Below, piece after piece: positions 53,961 to 64,000 of a DNA stretch of 64,000 bases. The translations under genes and the position numbers were made by a program. The stretch is from Istiophorus platypterus (lineage: Eukaryota; Chordata; Actinopteri; Istiophoriformes; Istiophoridae). Numbering within the stretch: position 1 is the first letter of the stretch; every line of letters begins with the position of its first letter. The stretch is from the NCBI GenBank assembly GCA_016859345.1, contig CM029122.1, forward strand, positions 8,014,575 to 8,078,574, in the 5' to 3' direction. The notes beneath the pieces were generated by a model, which saw only the letters and a list, made by a program, of their open reading frames with translations, did no database searches and was not told the origin of the DNA.

Positions 53961-55055
53961 CACTGCATTCAGAAAACATTCAGAGCCCTTCACTTTTTCC
54001 ACATTTTGTTATGTAGCAGTTCTATGCTAAAATCGTTTAAATTCATTTTTACTTCACCAATCATTTTTTTGCAAATTTATTACAAGGAAAAATATTATAA
54101 AGGAAATATCAAATATAAGTACTCAAGCCCTTTACTATGCAACTTGAAATCTATCACAGGTGCCCAAAATTCCTTTTGATCATCTCTGAGATGATTCTTC
54201 ACCTTTACTGGAGTCCACCTGTGGTAAATTTAATTGCTGCATTGAAGTGTCGAGGCACAGATCGTTGGAAGGCTACAATAAATGTATGCTGCATTGATAT
54301 TTGGCACAACCAGGACTCTTCCTAGAGCCGCCATTCAAAGCTGAGCAATCGAGGGAGAAGTGCCCTGATAAGAGAGTTGAGTAAGAACCTGGTGGTCTCT
54401 CTGGCTGGGCTCCAGAGTGGAGATGGGAGAAACTTTCAGAAGGACAACCATTACTGCAGCACTCAACTGGTATTAGCTTTATGGCAGAATAGCGAACAAA
54501 AGTCTCTCTTCCCAAGACACATGAAAGCCTGCTTGGAGGTTGCCAAAAAAGGCCCCCAAAGGACTCTCAGACTTCAGATTCCCTGGTTTGATTGAACAAA
54601 GAATGAACTGTTTGGCCTCAATTCTAAGCATCATATCAGGGGAAATCAGGAGTCCACCACCTTGCTTCCCAATGGGAAGCAGGCGTGTCCTAGAGACAAC
54701 TCTGGGAATGTCCTTGAGTGGCCCAGCCAGAGCCCTGACTTAAATTCAACATTTCCAGAGAGACCTGAAAATGATTGTCCACTGACAGTCCCCAACCAAC
54801 CTGGAAGAACATGAGAGGATCTGGAATGAGGAATGGCAGAATATTTCCAAATCCAGGTGTACAAATGTAGTTTGCGTCATATCCAAGAAGACTCAAGGCT
54901 CAAGTTCCTCTTTTCAATAAAATTGCGAGAAAATCCTAAAAAATTTTGTCACAATCAGGTATTGAGTGTAGATTGATGAGGGGAAAAATGAATTTAAACA
55001 ATTTCAGCATAATGCTGCAACATAACAAAATGTGAGAAAATTTCTGAATACACTG
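53961..55055 (+). mobile_element. Second Tc1-like transposon, internally deleted (about 1.1 kb)
   Basis: The left end (CACTGCATTCAGAAAAC, then TTTTTCCACATTTTGTTATG) and the right end (CATAACAAAATGTGAG, then TTCTGAATACACTG) are inverted repeats. They are typical of a Tc1 family abundant in salmonids and other fish, and distinct from the element at 39393. TA follows the right end at 55056. The left flank is not TA in this copy. Internal sequence corresponds to the family's transposase gene but lacks several hundred bases in the catalytic centre, so it is non-autonomous. Confidence 0.88.
54330..54910 (+). pseudogene. Tc1-like transposase relic, centre deleted
   Basis: Coding similarity follows the family order. 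The segment ending CTGAGCAATCGAGGGAGAAG is about 54338-54360, followed by the middle domain (GGAGATGGGAGAAACTTTC, about 54419-54437). The region of the first catalytic Asp (normally WSDET; here a Phe-Asp followed by a stop, about 54585-54595) comes next. It then jumps to the segment normally holding SPDLNP, here disrupted by a stop near 54740. The region of the second Asp is missing. It is clearly inactive. Confidence 0.78.
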
Positions 55056-56441
55056 TAGGGATAAGACAGTGCAGGGCACTAATAAAAAAAAATCTGTGTT
55101 CCTTTAAATACTGAATTTATAAAATGCTCAAACTAATTTTTTCTTTAATTGTAGTCTTTTTGTTAAATGTTGGTCCTGCACACTAAAAATACACTATGTA
55201 GAAGTGTAGACTTGAGCACAATAGTGGCAATACTGATAATGATAAGAAAATAAAAATTGTTATCATTACTGATTATAATATCTTCAGAAATTAGAGGGAA
55301 AGCCTTGTGATTATACACAGCCATGAGGTACCACATTTCTCTGATCTGAATTTCTTAAATGCATAATAAGCTAAAATTGCAGTAAATTTCCTAAATAATG
55401 AGGCAGGTGCCTATGCAGCAGCGGCACACAATGCCTACAGGTATCTCCCATCTCTCTCTCTTTGTGTGAGTCAGCCAGAGAGATCAGTGGTGTCAGAGCT
55501 ATCAGGCCCCAGCCTCAACAGAAGGGGGGGTCAGGTCAGGGGAACTCTTTCTTCCACTGACCTATTGTTCTTCCTCAGTTTGAAAACACACCACAGCTCT
55601 TTCATCTGCAGCTCTGCACCCAGAGAAACAGGAAGTGTCTGCATCACAGACTCCATCCATCATCTCCAGCCAAAAGACCAGTCATTTATAGACTTTTGAC
55701 TCACATTGTTATTAAATTCTAACATGACTGACTCACACCACTACTAATGGCGGTATGAGGATTGCCATTATGATCCCCTTCTCCAGATGTTTTCAAGCTC
55801 TGCCTTTTTCTTTAATATTTCGTGCATTTCCTGTTTCCACCGCTATTAACTGGCCACCGAGGTTTGGGAGTAACTTGACTAGTGTTTGAATCTGATATAA
55901 ATTAAGTCCTCCTTCTGGACCCAAACTGGAGCAACCTGCTCAGACAGGCTTAATTCTCCTCATCGCTCCTTCACCCAGCTCCAGGCCAACTCTAATAGCA
56001 ATCAATGAAGTCCCAGACACAATAGCTAATTCAGTTTCCTTGGACTGGTTTTCTCATCAGGGCTCAAGGTCCTGTCACCAGCTGATAGGGCCCCAGAACA
56101 TGTCTGGAAGAGTGAGGATTTATCCAGGCCGTTAGCCACCCCTCTGTAATAGACACAGATAACCGGATTGTTAGAGGAGGAGGGAGAGCAGAGTGAGGTG
56201 AGGACTAGCTCACCTGCCTGCGTGCCCAAAGTGAGGCCCTTACTTCCAGCCGCGAGATACCCCCTTCCCCCAGCCACCCCTTCCCTCTCCTCCTCTATTA
56301 AAAAAGAAACCTAATCAAGAGACTTCTACTCCCACTTTGCTGTCTTCAATGAGATTTCAAAGACTTAGGGCAAGAAGGGCGAAAAAAAAAGGAAGGAAGA
56401 GATCAAGAAGTAGGTGGAGGAGAGTGGTGCACGTCTGGGGC

Positions 56442-56457
56442 GGGGGGGGGGGGGGGG
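56442..56457 (+). repeat. Poly(G) tract, 16 nt
   Basis: Sixteen consecutive G, preceded by GGGGC, making a 21-base nearly pure G stretch. It is the longest G-run in the window. Confidence 0.9.
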
Positions 56458-56497
56458 CAAGGGGAGATTAACATCTGTGTGGCTTCGGTTCACTTAC

Positions 56498-56611
56498 CTG
56501 GGGTTCCCAAATGATTCCCTGGGTGCAAAACGGTGCGTTTCCCCAAACAGCAGAAAGTGAGAGAAGAGAGGATAAGACGAGAGGCGGCACCCTCCTCTGG
56601 CTGTCTGACAG
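56498..56611 (-). other. Weak exon-like segment (38 codons, unidentified)
   Basis: On the minus strand, CTCTGCCCCCATGGGTCACCAG is a moderate acceptor. It is followed by 114 nt (38 codons, one phase-0 open frame starting Leu-Ser-Asp-Ser-Gln and ending Trp-Glu-Pro-Gln) and then the consensus donor GTAAGT. The length is a multiple of three. The peptide is not recognised, and a Ser/Leu-rich middle suggests it may be chance. Confidence 0.18.
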
Positions 56612-56755
56612 CTGGTGACCCATGGGGGCAGAGGTTTGAGGAGACGGGATCAAAGGCAAAGCAAAAAGGAGAGAAAAGCAGTATGTGAACAAATATAGGG
56701 GGAAAAGATATAGTCAATGATCTCTTTCTGTCTCCTTCGATCTCTACCGCCCTTA

Positions 56756-56767
56756 CCCCCCCCCCCC
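56756..56767 (+). repeat. Poly(C) tract, 12 nt
   Basis: Twelve consecutive C on the + strand in a C-rich neighbourhood. Confidence 0.88.
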
Positions 56768-57234
56768 ATCCCCCTTTTCACGTCCTTTCAGCTCTCCTGG
56801 ACAGTAACCTGCTGTCCACACCAGTCATAGTAAATAATACAAGGCTAGAGTGAGGCCTAAGTGTGAAACAATCTCCTACATGCACTGGGACAACAGAGTA
56901 AACAATACAAACATCAGAGACACAACAGCCCTCAGGCTGTGCATTCTGGCACACAGAGCCTCTGTGAAGTGTCTGTGTTTGTGTGAATGTGTGTGTGCGT
57001 GCACTCAAAGGTTTTTCCTTTTTTTTCTTTTTGCGTGTACATGCACATTCGAATGTCATGTTCAGCAGTGTGAAAGCAGATATCCTTGCATTTCCAGCCC
57101 CAATTCGGGATCCCCAGTGAGAAGACACCTGATGGCAGATGCTGCAGTCTGATGGCAACTGAGTTATCCAAACACACCAAAACCATTACCTCTTACTAAC
57201 TCGATGTATGTGCACACGTAGCAATGCAAGCGCA

Positions 57235-57268
57235 CACACACAAACGCACACACACACACACACACAAA
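57235..57268. repeat. (CA)n microsatellite
   Basis: A short CA repeat with AACG interruptions, about 34 bp. Confidence 0.85.
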
Positions 57269-58175
57269 CAAATCCAGGTGTCGATGTGCACGCAATTACA
57301 GATGCTCACGGGTACACGCTCAAAGACAGACGCGTTCTTAGCATAATCATTTTAGAATCAGACTGTCCACACTGGCTTTTAAACAAAAATTGAAGAAATT
57401 TCAGCCCCAGTTCAGCATGCATGGAAACAAGCAAAGGCAAATCCATCCTTTTACAACAAAGGAGATGGGCAGTAAAACCCACAGAAACACTGATTTCCAT
57501 CCCTAATGCATCAGACATGGTGGGGAGATGTTGTTTCTGAGGTCTTGAATGGCGTGCCGGCAGTTGTCATCTGTCTGGTGTACAGCGAGTTAAAGCCGCC
57601 ATGGCAGCCCAGTCCAGACTGGTGTACAATGAGCTGGATGCCAGCCAAAATGTCTCCTCTCCAAACATCACACATTTCAGACAGCCCTTTCAACTCGCAC
57701 AGTGTGGCGGGAAGGCCGGATCCACAGAAAGAAAAAAAAATAAGGAGATAATTCAATTCCTTATGAGCATGAAATAAGAGTTAAGAGGCTGGAAATTCAC
57801 AGAAACATTTCTAAAATTTCTAAATGGATATCCAAGCTAAGACAATGTAATAACGTCACCACTGTGATTAATGAAAATGTCAGATAATTGTTTTCCTCGC
57901 AGCATTTCATTATTCTGTGACCCCTCTCAAAAGCCTGAACTAAAGCAGGAATTCATAAAATATGTAATTTAGCGCTGACCTTTGGCAGAGTTCAGCAGGT
58001 CCCCATCTGTGTGTGAGGAGCAGAGAGGAGCAGAGAAAGAGAAGAATGATGACCCCTTTAACAGCTTGCCTGCGACTACCTGCTGATCCAAAAACACTGG
58101 CCAGACATGAAGCCCCTGCATAGTCAAAGGATCAAACACGGCCAGAGAATACTGCTTATTTCAGAGAAACAGAAA

Positions 58176-58187
58176 GGGGGGGGGGGG
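58176..58187 (+). repeat. Poly(G) tract, 12 nt
   Basis: Twelve consecutive G following AGAAA. Confidence 0.88.
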
Positions 58188-59118
58188 TTCCAGTGGTACA
58201 CTTTGTGCTACTTGGGCCACTAGGGAAAGAAGGTGGGGGTGAAAAATGGAGGGATGTGAGGAAGATGTAGACAGGGAGGAGGACAGGAAGAAGCCACAAC
58301 TGTGCTCAGCAAAAATAACACAAGAGAATGTTAATGGGCTAATGCCGCTATTAAGGCTAACCTGAACCTAAACTGCTGGGTGAAGAGGGACGCTACAAAA
58401 ACTGGGCTGTTTGAAGCCTAATCCCCCTTTACATTCTTAATTAGGAAACAACAAGCCATAAGCCAATTTGTTGTGCTGACCCACACATACTTAACGCCTA
58501 CTGTGTGTGTGTGTTAAGATCTGAAGAAGAAATATTTCTCTGTGGTCCTTTGTACCGCTGGACCGACGCAGCCGTCCCGACCCACATCCCCCTATGGGGT
58601 CATTTAGATGTTTGAGCAATTTGCTCTTTGAGTGGCTGAGATGAATTCATACTTTGCAATCAATGTATTTATTGAGATCACATGACTGGGCGATTGACTG
58701 GAGGGAAAACCGTGAACACAAGCATCGCACAAATTTCAATACCTCGCCAATGAAGACGATGAAGATTTTCAGCAACTGTGTTTAAAGCGTGTTGTCTAAG
58801 TGTAAATCAATACATGGACATGAGAAAATTACAGATATGTAGATGTGTTGCTATCAGTAGATCTTTCCGCTGTGTGAAAGGACATCTATTCTAAATGTTA
58901 CAGATATTTTTGGGTAACCCTCGGTTGTTGTGGTTTAAACAAGTAAAGTAAACATGTACATTTCTCTCTTCAACAAAGGTTCGACATTTTCTGAGTTTTC
59001 TTATATTGATACTGTTTGTGTATCTCAGCTCGGCCACTCATCACTGGTGCGTCCTCGACTCATCTCCTCCCAGTATGGGCCTTGTATCACATGCACAAAT
59101 ACACACTCCTAAATTTAT

Positions 59119-59176
59119 GTAGTCTCTCTCTCTCTCTCTCTTTCACACACACATACACACACACACACACACACAA
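59119..59176. repeat. (CT)n-(CA)n compound microsatellite
   Basis: About 22 bp of CT repeat directly followed by about 34 bp of CA repeat with one TA interruption. Confidence 0.93.
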
Positions 59177-60779
59177 ACCCAGAAGCAGCTGGGGAACTGG
59201 GTGGCGAGTGACGCCCACAATGGCTCCAGAGGGATTAATTTCTCCCACTTTATTTGTTTGTTGTTTTTTTTTTTAACTGCATGGAAAGCAACTAAGGAAG
59301 CAGTGGCACAACAAACAGGATATAGTAGTGAGTGGGTCCCTCCTGTGGCTTCTAATGTCTCATGCTGATCTCTATATTAAAACGGCTGAATCTGCTGTGA
59401 TATACAGTGTATAACATTATTCTCCTCAAATATACAGTACAGTGAAGGAAGGCACTGCAGACTGCTTGGATCTAAAATGTCTCAATGAAAAAAAAAGGGC
59501 ATCTAATCTATTAAAACAGACACATTGGCTTTAGAATTCTTGTGGTTTATATATTAATAAAATACATATTGATAAAATTTTAAAAAGTCTCACAGAGTGT
59601 GGGGTCCCACAGAGCCCACTGTTATATGTGCACAAATAATAACGATAACTGAAAAATCTTTCCATTTTCTCCCTTAAAATGCTTTTCATTTCTTTTCATT
59701 AAAATCTAATATGTAGAAAAGCATTGAAGTGGTGACTCATCAGTTTGCCTCTAACTAGGGACAATCTATGAAAAAGACGATAAAGCAGTACTATTGCAAT
59801 GAATAAGGAAATAATCAATGTTTTACATATTGTATGAAGCACATATTTCTTTATTTTGCCTAAAGCCATTCACAGCAAAGGAAATATACCTTACACCAGC
59901 ACTCATAGTGACATTACTTATGTTGGGATTTTAGAAGAGGAGAAGAACAAACCGTTATAGAATGGTTATAAAGGTCTAATAATATAAATCGAAATGTGTT
60001 AAATATAACATTAGAGTTAATGCCTTTTTAGCATCATTTCTATTTATCAAATTTGCTAACTGCAATGATAAAGATAAATCTACAAAGGGGGACATGGAAG
60101 TGTATTCTATTTCACCCAGTAAAAATGAGAAGAAGAAGTATCATCAGCCGAATCATGTTTAACGACTCTATTGATCTTATGTATGCATGATGTTGCCTAA
60201 GGTGAGTCACTCTGTTTTAGAAACATACAAACAATAATTATTGGCCTTTAAAAGGATATTATATGTAGTCATGGGGTAAGAACATGCTCTGAAATGAGGG
60301 CAGCTTGTGTGGAACAGAAATGTCAAATTGTAGATAAATACTTCCAAATCAGTGGAACTTAATCTGGGTCCCAGTGTCACCCAGGATGAGCTTGACCTCC
60401 TTTTTATTACATCCGCAGATATTTTTGTACTTTCTTAAGCCATATTCCTCCTTCCTCACAGCGAGAGGCTCACTCTGGCTATCTCATATGGGACTACTGA
60501 AAGTCATACTCCCACATAGGGTACAGTTCACAAACACACACACCCGCACGCATGCAAACTTGCACTCTGAATCAATTGTGGGGCTGTGAGGATGTCAAAA
60601 GCTGGGCGGGGGTGAAGGCAGGTAAAGAACTCGGATGCCTGCTAAAACTATTGAAATGGCTTAGAAGACATATGAGTATCAGGCAATGACAAACATTGAT
60701 TATGCGGGATGGAAAAAAAAATACAACTTCCATCATCAGAGCATTAGCTTTGGCAAGAAAAAGGCATCCTCTGAAATTA

Positions 60780-61080
60780 ATTTTATAATGTCCATTCAGT
60801 GTGGTGATTGTCCATGTTTTAATTTCCAGCTAATCTCCAGCTAACTGGCAAAATGATATTCAATTAGTTAATTAAGTATGATCCAGCTGCGTGCCATCTC
60901 TCCACACCAGGGGCTGTCTCCCCATGGGCTGCTGGTTTAAGCCTCTCTGCGCTAATTATCACACTGACATTATCAGGCTGTACCTGGCGATCTCCGTTAC
61001 CTTAAGCACTGCACCATTATGGGCTGCTACGATTGCATCACATTAAAAGACAATGAGCTATGCACAGTCTGAGTATATAA
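60780..61080. promoter_or_regulatory. Candidate cis-regulatory block (unverified)
   Basis: 300 bp without simple repeats, containing CAATTAGTTAATTAAG, GCGCTAATTATCACACTGAC, CATTATCAGGCTG and GCACTGCACCATTATGGGC. The homeodomain cores are dense and the composition is even. Regulatory function and conservation are inferred. Confidence 0.32.
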
Positions 61081-61674
61081 GAATGATAGGCAGTGGCAGT
61101 TTTCTGGCGTTGGAAGGAATTAACTTTTTGATTTAGCATGGCTTTATAAACACTGCAATGTAAAGTTGGGTGAAGCAGTCTCTTTAAGTCTATGGAGGTG
61201 AAATGAATAGTGCTATAGTTAACACATCTGAAAAAAAAAATTAGATAGAACTTTATATACATAATTTTCATATTTTCATTTATGCACCTGGGTTTAGGTT
61301 CATACAACCTAAATTAAACAATAAATATATGACTGCAAAGCACAAATAAGACAAAAATAAACATGGTAGCATTGAGACAATGATTATGTTTGCTATTATA
61401 TGGAAAGTCAAAGAGATGCTATATATAACCACAAAGAAATATCCTGTGTGCTGTAATAATATGTACTATAAATGACCACAAGTACAAAGACACCTACGCT
61501 CCAGTTCTGTAAACACACACAAGTGGATAAGCAGATGAGTGGCTCCTCTTCTTTATCGAATTGCGGTAAACGCTGTATTTTTATACTCAGTGTTGCTTGT
61601 GTTTGGATGGAAAATACCTAATTAAAAACACTTGGGGACCTAGGACAGTACACACACACACAGAGTGTCCGGCC
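61081..61674. other. Noncoding AT-rich spacer
   Basis: AT-rich DNA between two regulatory-looking blocks. Nothing recognisable beyond an A-run and short CA repeats. Confidence 0.5.
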
Positions 61675-61960
61675 CACCCATGTCTACCTGACAACTGACA
61701 GCCCAATCTGATTAAAGGCTGACTGGAGGAGGGGCCTCCGCTGGCCATCCATGGCGGGCCAAAAGTGATCACCATGGCGATGGGTAATTACAGCTGTCAA
61801 CGCTTCCCTCATCCTGCTGGCACCGGTTTGATTGCGCTCGGCAACAATGATAGACAAGCTTAGCATGCACTCTACCAACCGCCAATCATGCCCCCCTCTC
61901 CTCCATTTAGCTGACATGCAACATTCACACGGCCGCACAACACAGGCCCGTCATGGCATC
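61675..61960. promoter_or_regulatory. Candidate enhancer with fused homeodomain/E-box/TALE motif (unverified)
   Basis: At 61785-61800 the sites TAATTA, CAGCTG and CTGTCAA overlap or abut, forming homeodomain, E-box and MEIS/TGIF-like cores in 16 bp. Around them are TGACAACTGACAG, CTGATTAAAGGC, GTGATCACC and ATTGCGCTCGGCAACAATG. This is unusually complex sequence with almost no low-complexity DNA. It is followed by a pyrimidine-rich tract (about 61980-62070). Confidence 0.35.
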
Positions 61961-62639
61961 CCGGCCCAGTTTTTAATTGTTTCTCTCTCCCTCTTCTTTT
62001 CTTCCCAGCTCCAGCCTCCTCGCTCGGCTCCCTCCTCTGTTCTCCTGTCTCCCTCTCCTCTCCCTCTCTCACGCGGACAGCTCAGAAGTGCAAGTGTTAT
62101 TACATGAAACTCCCGCTGTAGCATTAATTGAAGGGAGATATGGTGGGACAAAAACGACAGGGGGTAGAGCATGTCCATTATCACTCCTTCTTTCAACAGG
62201 TCTCACATTTGGAAACTGCAAATTGCAAAAACTTGCAAGGGCAAAATGTTTGACATTATTTGATCTGCAACCATATGGTGTAAGCAGGGAGGAGGGTGAA
62301 CGCAAAAATAGATAAATAGGTAAACAAGAGGAGAGTGAAATGTGGGCAATGCAATAGGAAATGTGGCCGCACAGAAAAAACAAATCAAGGAAATAATTAT
62401 ATTTAGAGTGTAATTAATGAGGGTTTTGCTTGCAAGAGGATATGTCAAGAGCTCCCCCCCAGGTCCCTCTAACTAACATCTCTTCTTGGTAGCCTCTCCT
62501 CTGCCATGCCCTTGCCTCCTATCCTATGGCTGACAGTGACAATAGCCATACTGTGGATGCTAAACAGCCTATTGTGAAGTCTGGGAGACAGAACTACAAG
62601 TTCACATTGAGAAAAACATAGCCTTCCTGCTAGCATTGT
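61961..62639. other. Noncoding block with a pyrimidine-rich tract
   Basis: 61980-62070 is C/T-rich on the + strand (mostly CTCC/CTCT words). The overlapping open frames there are compositional. The rest shows no gene or repeat. Confidence 0.5.
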
Positions 62640-62830
62640 GACGGTTGATTTAAGTTAGCCGTATTAATGAAGTCAAGTGTAACTGGACAGGGCTGACTCC
62701 AGCCTCCATATCCTCTCTTAATTACCTGGCTTTGTCTCGGCATGCTTGTCCTTAATCTGACCTAATGTGGCTAATAACTGAACTTGAAAACAATGAAAAC
62801 AGCAATTAGCAAGAACAGCACAGAAATGAT
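62640..62830. promoter_or_regulatory. Candidate cis-regulatory block (unverified)
   Basis: Non-repetitive stretch with GCCGTATTAATGAAG, CTCTTAATTACCTGG (homeodomain core beside a CACCTG-like E-box half), CCTTAATCTGACC and AGCAATTAGC. It has no reading frame. Inferred only. Confidence 0.28.
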
Positions 62831-63839
62831 GAATTATCAAATTAATGCACCCAAAATTGTTTGCTGCCTTTCATGTGAACATGATGCATTCAAACAGTAT
62901 TTCTGGTCTTACAGCTCAAGGATCCTGGAGAAAAAAAGAAAAAAGATTTAAAAAATTTCAGTTATATCATATAAAACAGTAAAGGCTTTTCTAGCAAAGG
63001 GGCAAAATCCTATATAATTTGCAATAAAATGTGATTTTGACAGAGACTGAATATCACATCAGAGGTCAAGTATGAATATAGATTCTTGTCTTCATACATT
63101 CTCTGAATAATAAAATGACAGGACTTTGTTACACTGACCAAACCATTTTGAAGAACAGAAACAGTTTTCCCCCTTTACTTTGACTTTTTTTTCCCCCTAT
63201 TCTAACATAAATATGTCTTCAAGGAGGTCCTGTTTAAGCCTGTAAATTCCTTGAAAGTGGATGAAATTAGGATCTGCCTATTCCGGTTACAGTCCCGGCA
63301 TGGTACTGACGAAAACAGATGAGTGTTTCTCCTGAGGGAGAGGACTGTGGGTATGGAACCAGTTAGCACTGCCTGTTATTGCAGCTGATCATAAAAGACT
63401 ATGTACATGGGAATTCCACTGTAAAAACTGGAGAATGTTTGTTCCTATAAAAACATTTTAATGCAAAACAGTTAGGTGAAAGACTAGACTTAACCACAGT
63501 TAATAAGGTCATAAAATAGGAACATTTAATTGTCCGCAGTGTGTTGATTAATTCAATGCATTACTAAACATATGCTAGTTAGGAAAATAAGAGATTTTAT
63601 TCAGATACACTTAAAAGCAGATTTACTTAGGAAATTACTTGAGAGGTTTAGATAAAACATAAAATCCATTTTACATTATTAAAACAACGGTTTAATCAAA
63701 AACTATTTAGTGCGACATGCTGAAACAAATTTAAATGAAAAGAACTGCAGCTTCTCAGATGTTATTTGTTTCTATTAAAAAAATAAAATACATTTAAAAT
63801 AATCAGTTACAGAAAGCTTCCATCAAATTTTCTCTTTTT
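62831..63839. other. Noncoding AT-rich block
   Basis: AT-rich DNA with A-runs. 63290-63420 is less AT-rich and may be another regulatory-like patch. No gene or element is recognised. Confidence 0.5.
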
Positions 63840-64000
63840 AGATTTGATTTGCTCTAACAACTCTAAACCCTGACTGTGGGCCCACTGGAACAGAGAGCAA
63901 ATCCTTACGGATGTTTGATTGAATTCAGGCACCTCCTCTCTCTGGCCCCCAATGCTGCCTCAATCCACCAATGGGGCGCAGGCAAGCGGATTAGAAGGAA
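63840..64000. promoter_or_regulatory. Possible cis-regulatory block cut by the window edge (unverified)
   Basis: The sequence changes abruptly from AT-rich to balanced composition, with CTGACTGTGGGCCC, GTTTGATTGAATTC and CCACCAATGGGGCG (CCAAT box). It continues beyond the window, so nothing firm can be said. Confidence 0.18.

Larger units (their letters stand above)
55056..60779. other. Noncoding block, no gene recognised
   Basis: Unique DNA with poly(G)/poly(C) runs at 56442-56457, 56756-56767 and 58176-58187, and microsatellites at 57235-57268 and 59119-59176. A weak exon-like minus segment lies at 56498-56611. A small inverted repeat GAGCAA-T-TTGCTC lies at 58614-58626. Regulatory-like texture occurs at about 58320-58480. 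Confidence 0.5.

Overview
The window is typical vertebrate noncoding DNA, almost certainly from a teleost fish. It is AT-rich and has no long uninterrupted reading frame. It is studded with long (CA/GT)n microsatellites. It carries decayed copies of two Tc1/mariner families that are common in fish genomes, plus the 3' end of a fish-type LINE. I could not recognise a complete gene, tRNA, rRNA or known microRNA. It most likely lies in a gene desert or a very large intron near a developmental regulator. That reading rests on several stretches with the texture of conserved regulatory DNA (dense homeodomain, E-box, POU/SOX and MEIS-like motifs), and conservation itself cannot be tested from one sequence.

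Layout. 1-33 kb: unique noncoding DNA with microsatellites, the largest at 5.9-6.1, 24.7-24.8, 26.9-27.0, 30.7-30.8 and 31.1-31.3 kb. Two exon-like minus-strand segments lie here: a 142-bp one at 10.3-10.4 kb, and a weaker 69-bp one at 9.6 kb. 33.3-37.5 kb: a near-perfect tandem duplication. The first unit is about 2.49 kb. The second is about 1.67 kb because it lacks an 833-bp internal segment. The duplicated part carries a candidate POU/SOX enhancer and a 52-nt segment bounded by good splice sites. 39.4-40.5 kb: a Tc1-like element with a broken transposase. 40.5-53.3 kb: more unique DNA and repeats. 53.3-55.1 kb: a LINE 3' fragment followed by a second, internally deleted Tc1-like element of a different family. 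55-64 kb: unique DNA ending in a run of regulatory-looking blocks (60.8-61.1, 61.7-62.0, 62.6-62.8 and 63.8-64.0 kb).

The strongest observations are the tandem duplication, with its 8-bp microhomology at the internal deletion and poly(A) at the duplication edges, and the well-bounded exon-like segment at 10293-10434. The duplication may be real or may be a haplotype-derived assembly artefact. The sequence alone does not decide.
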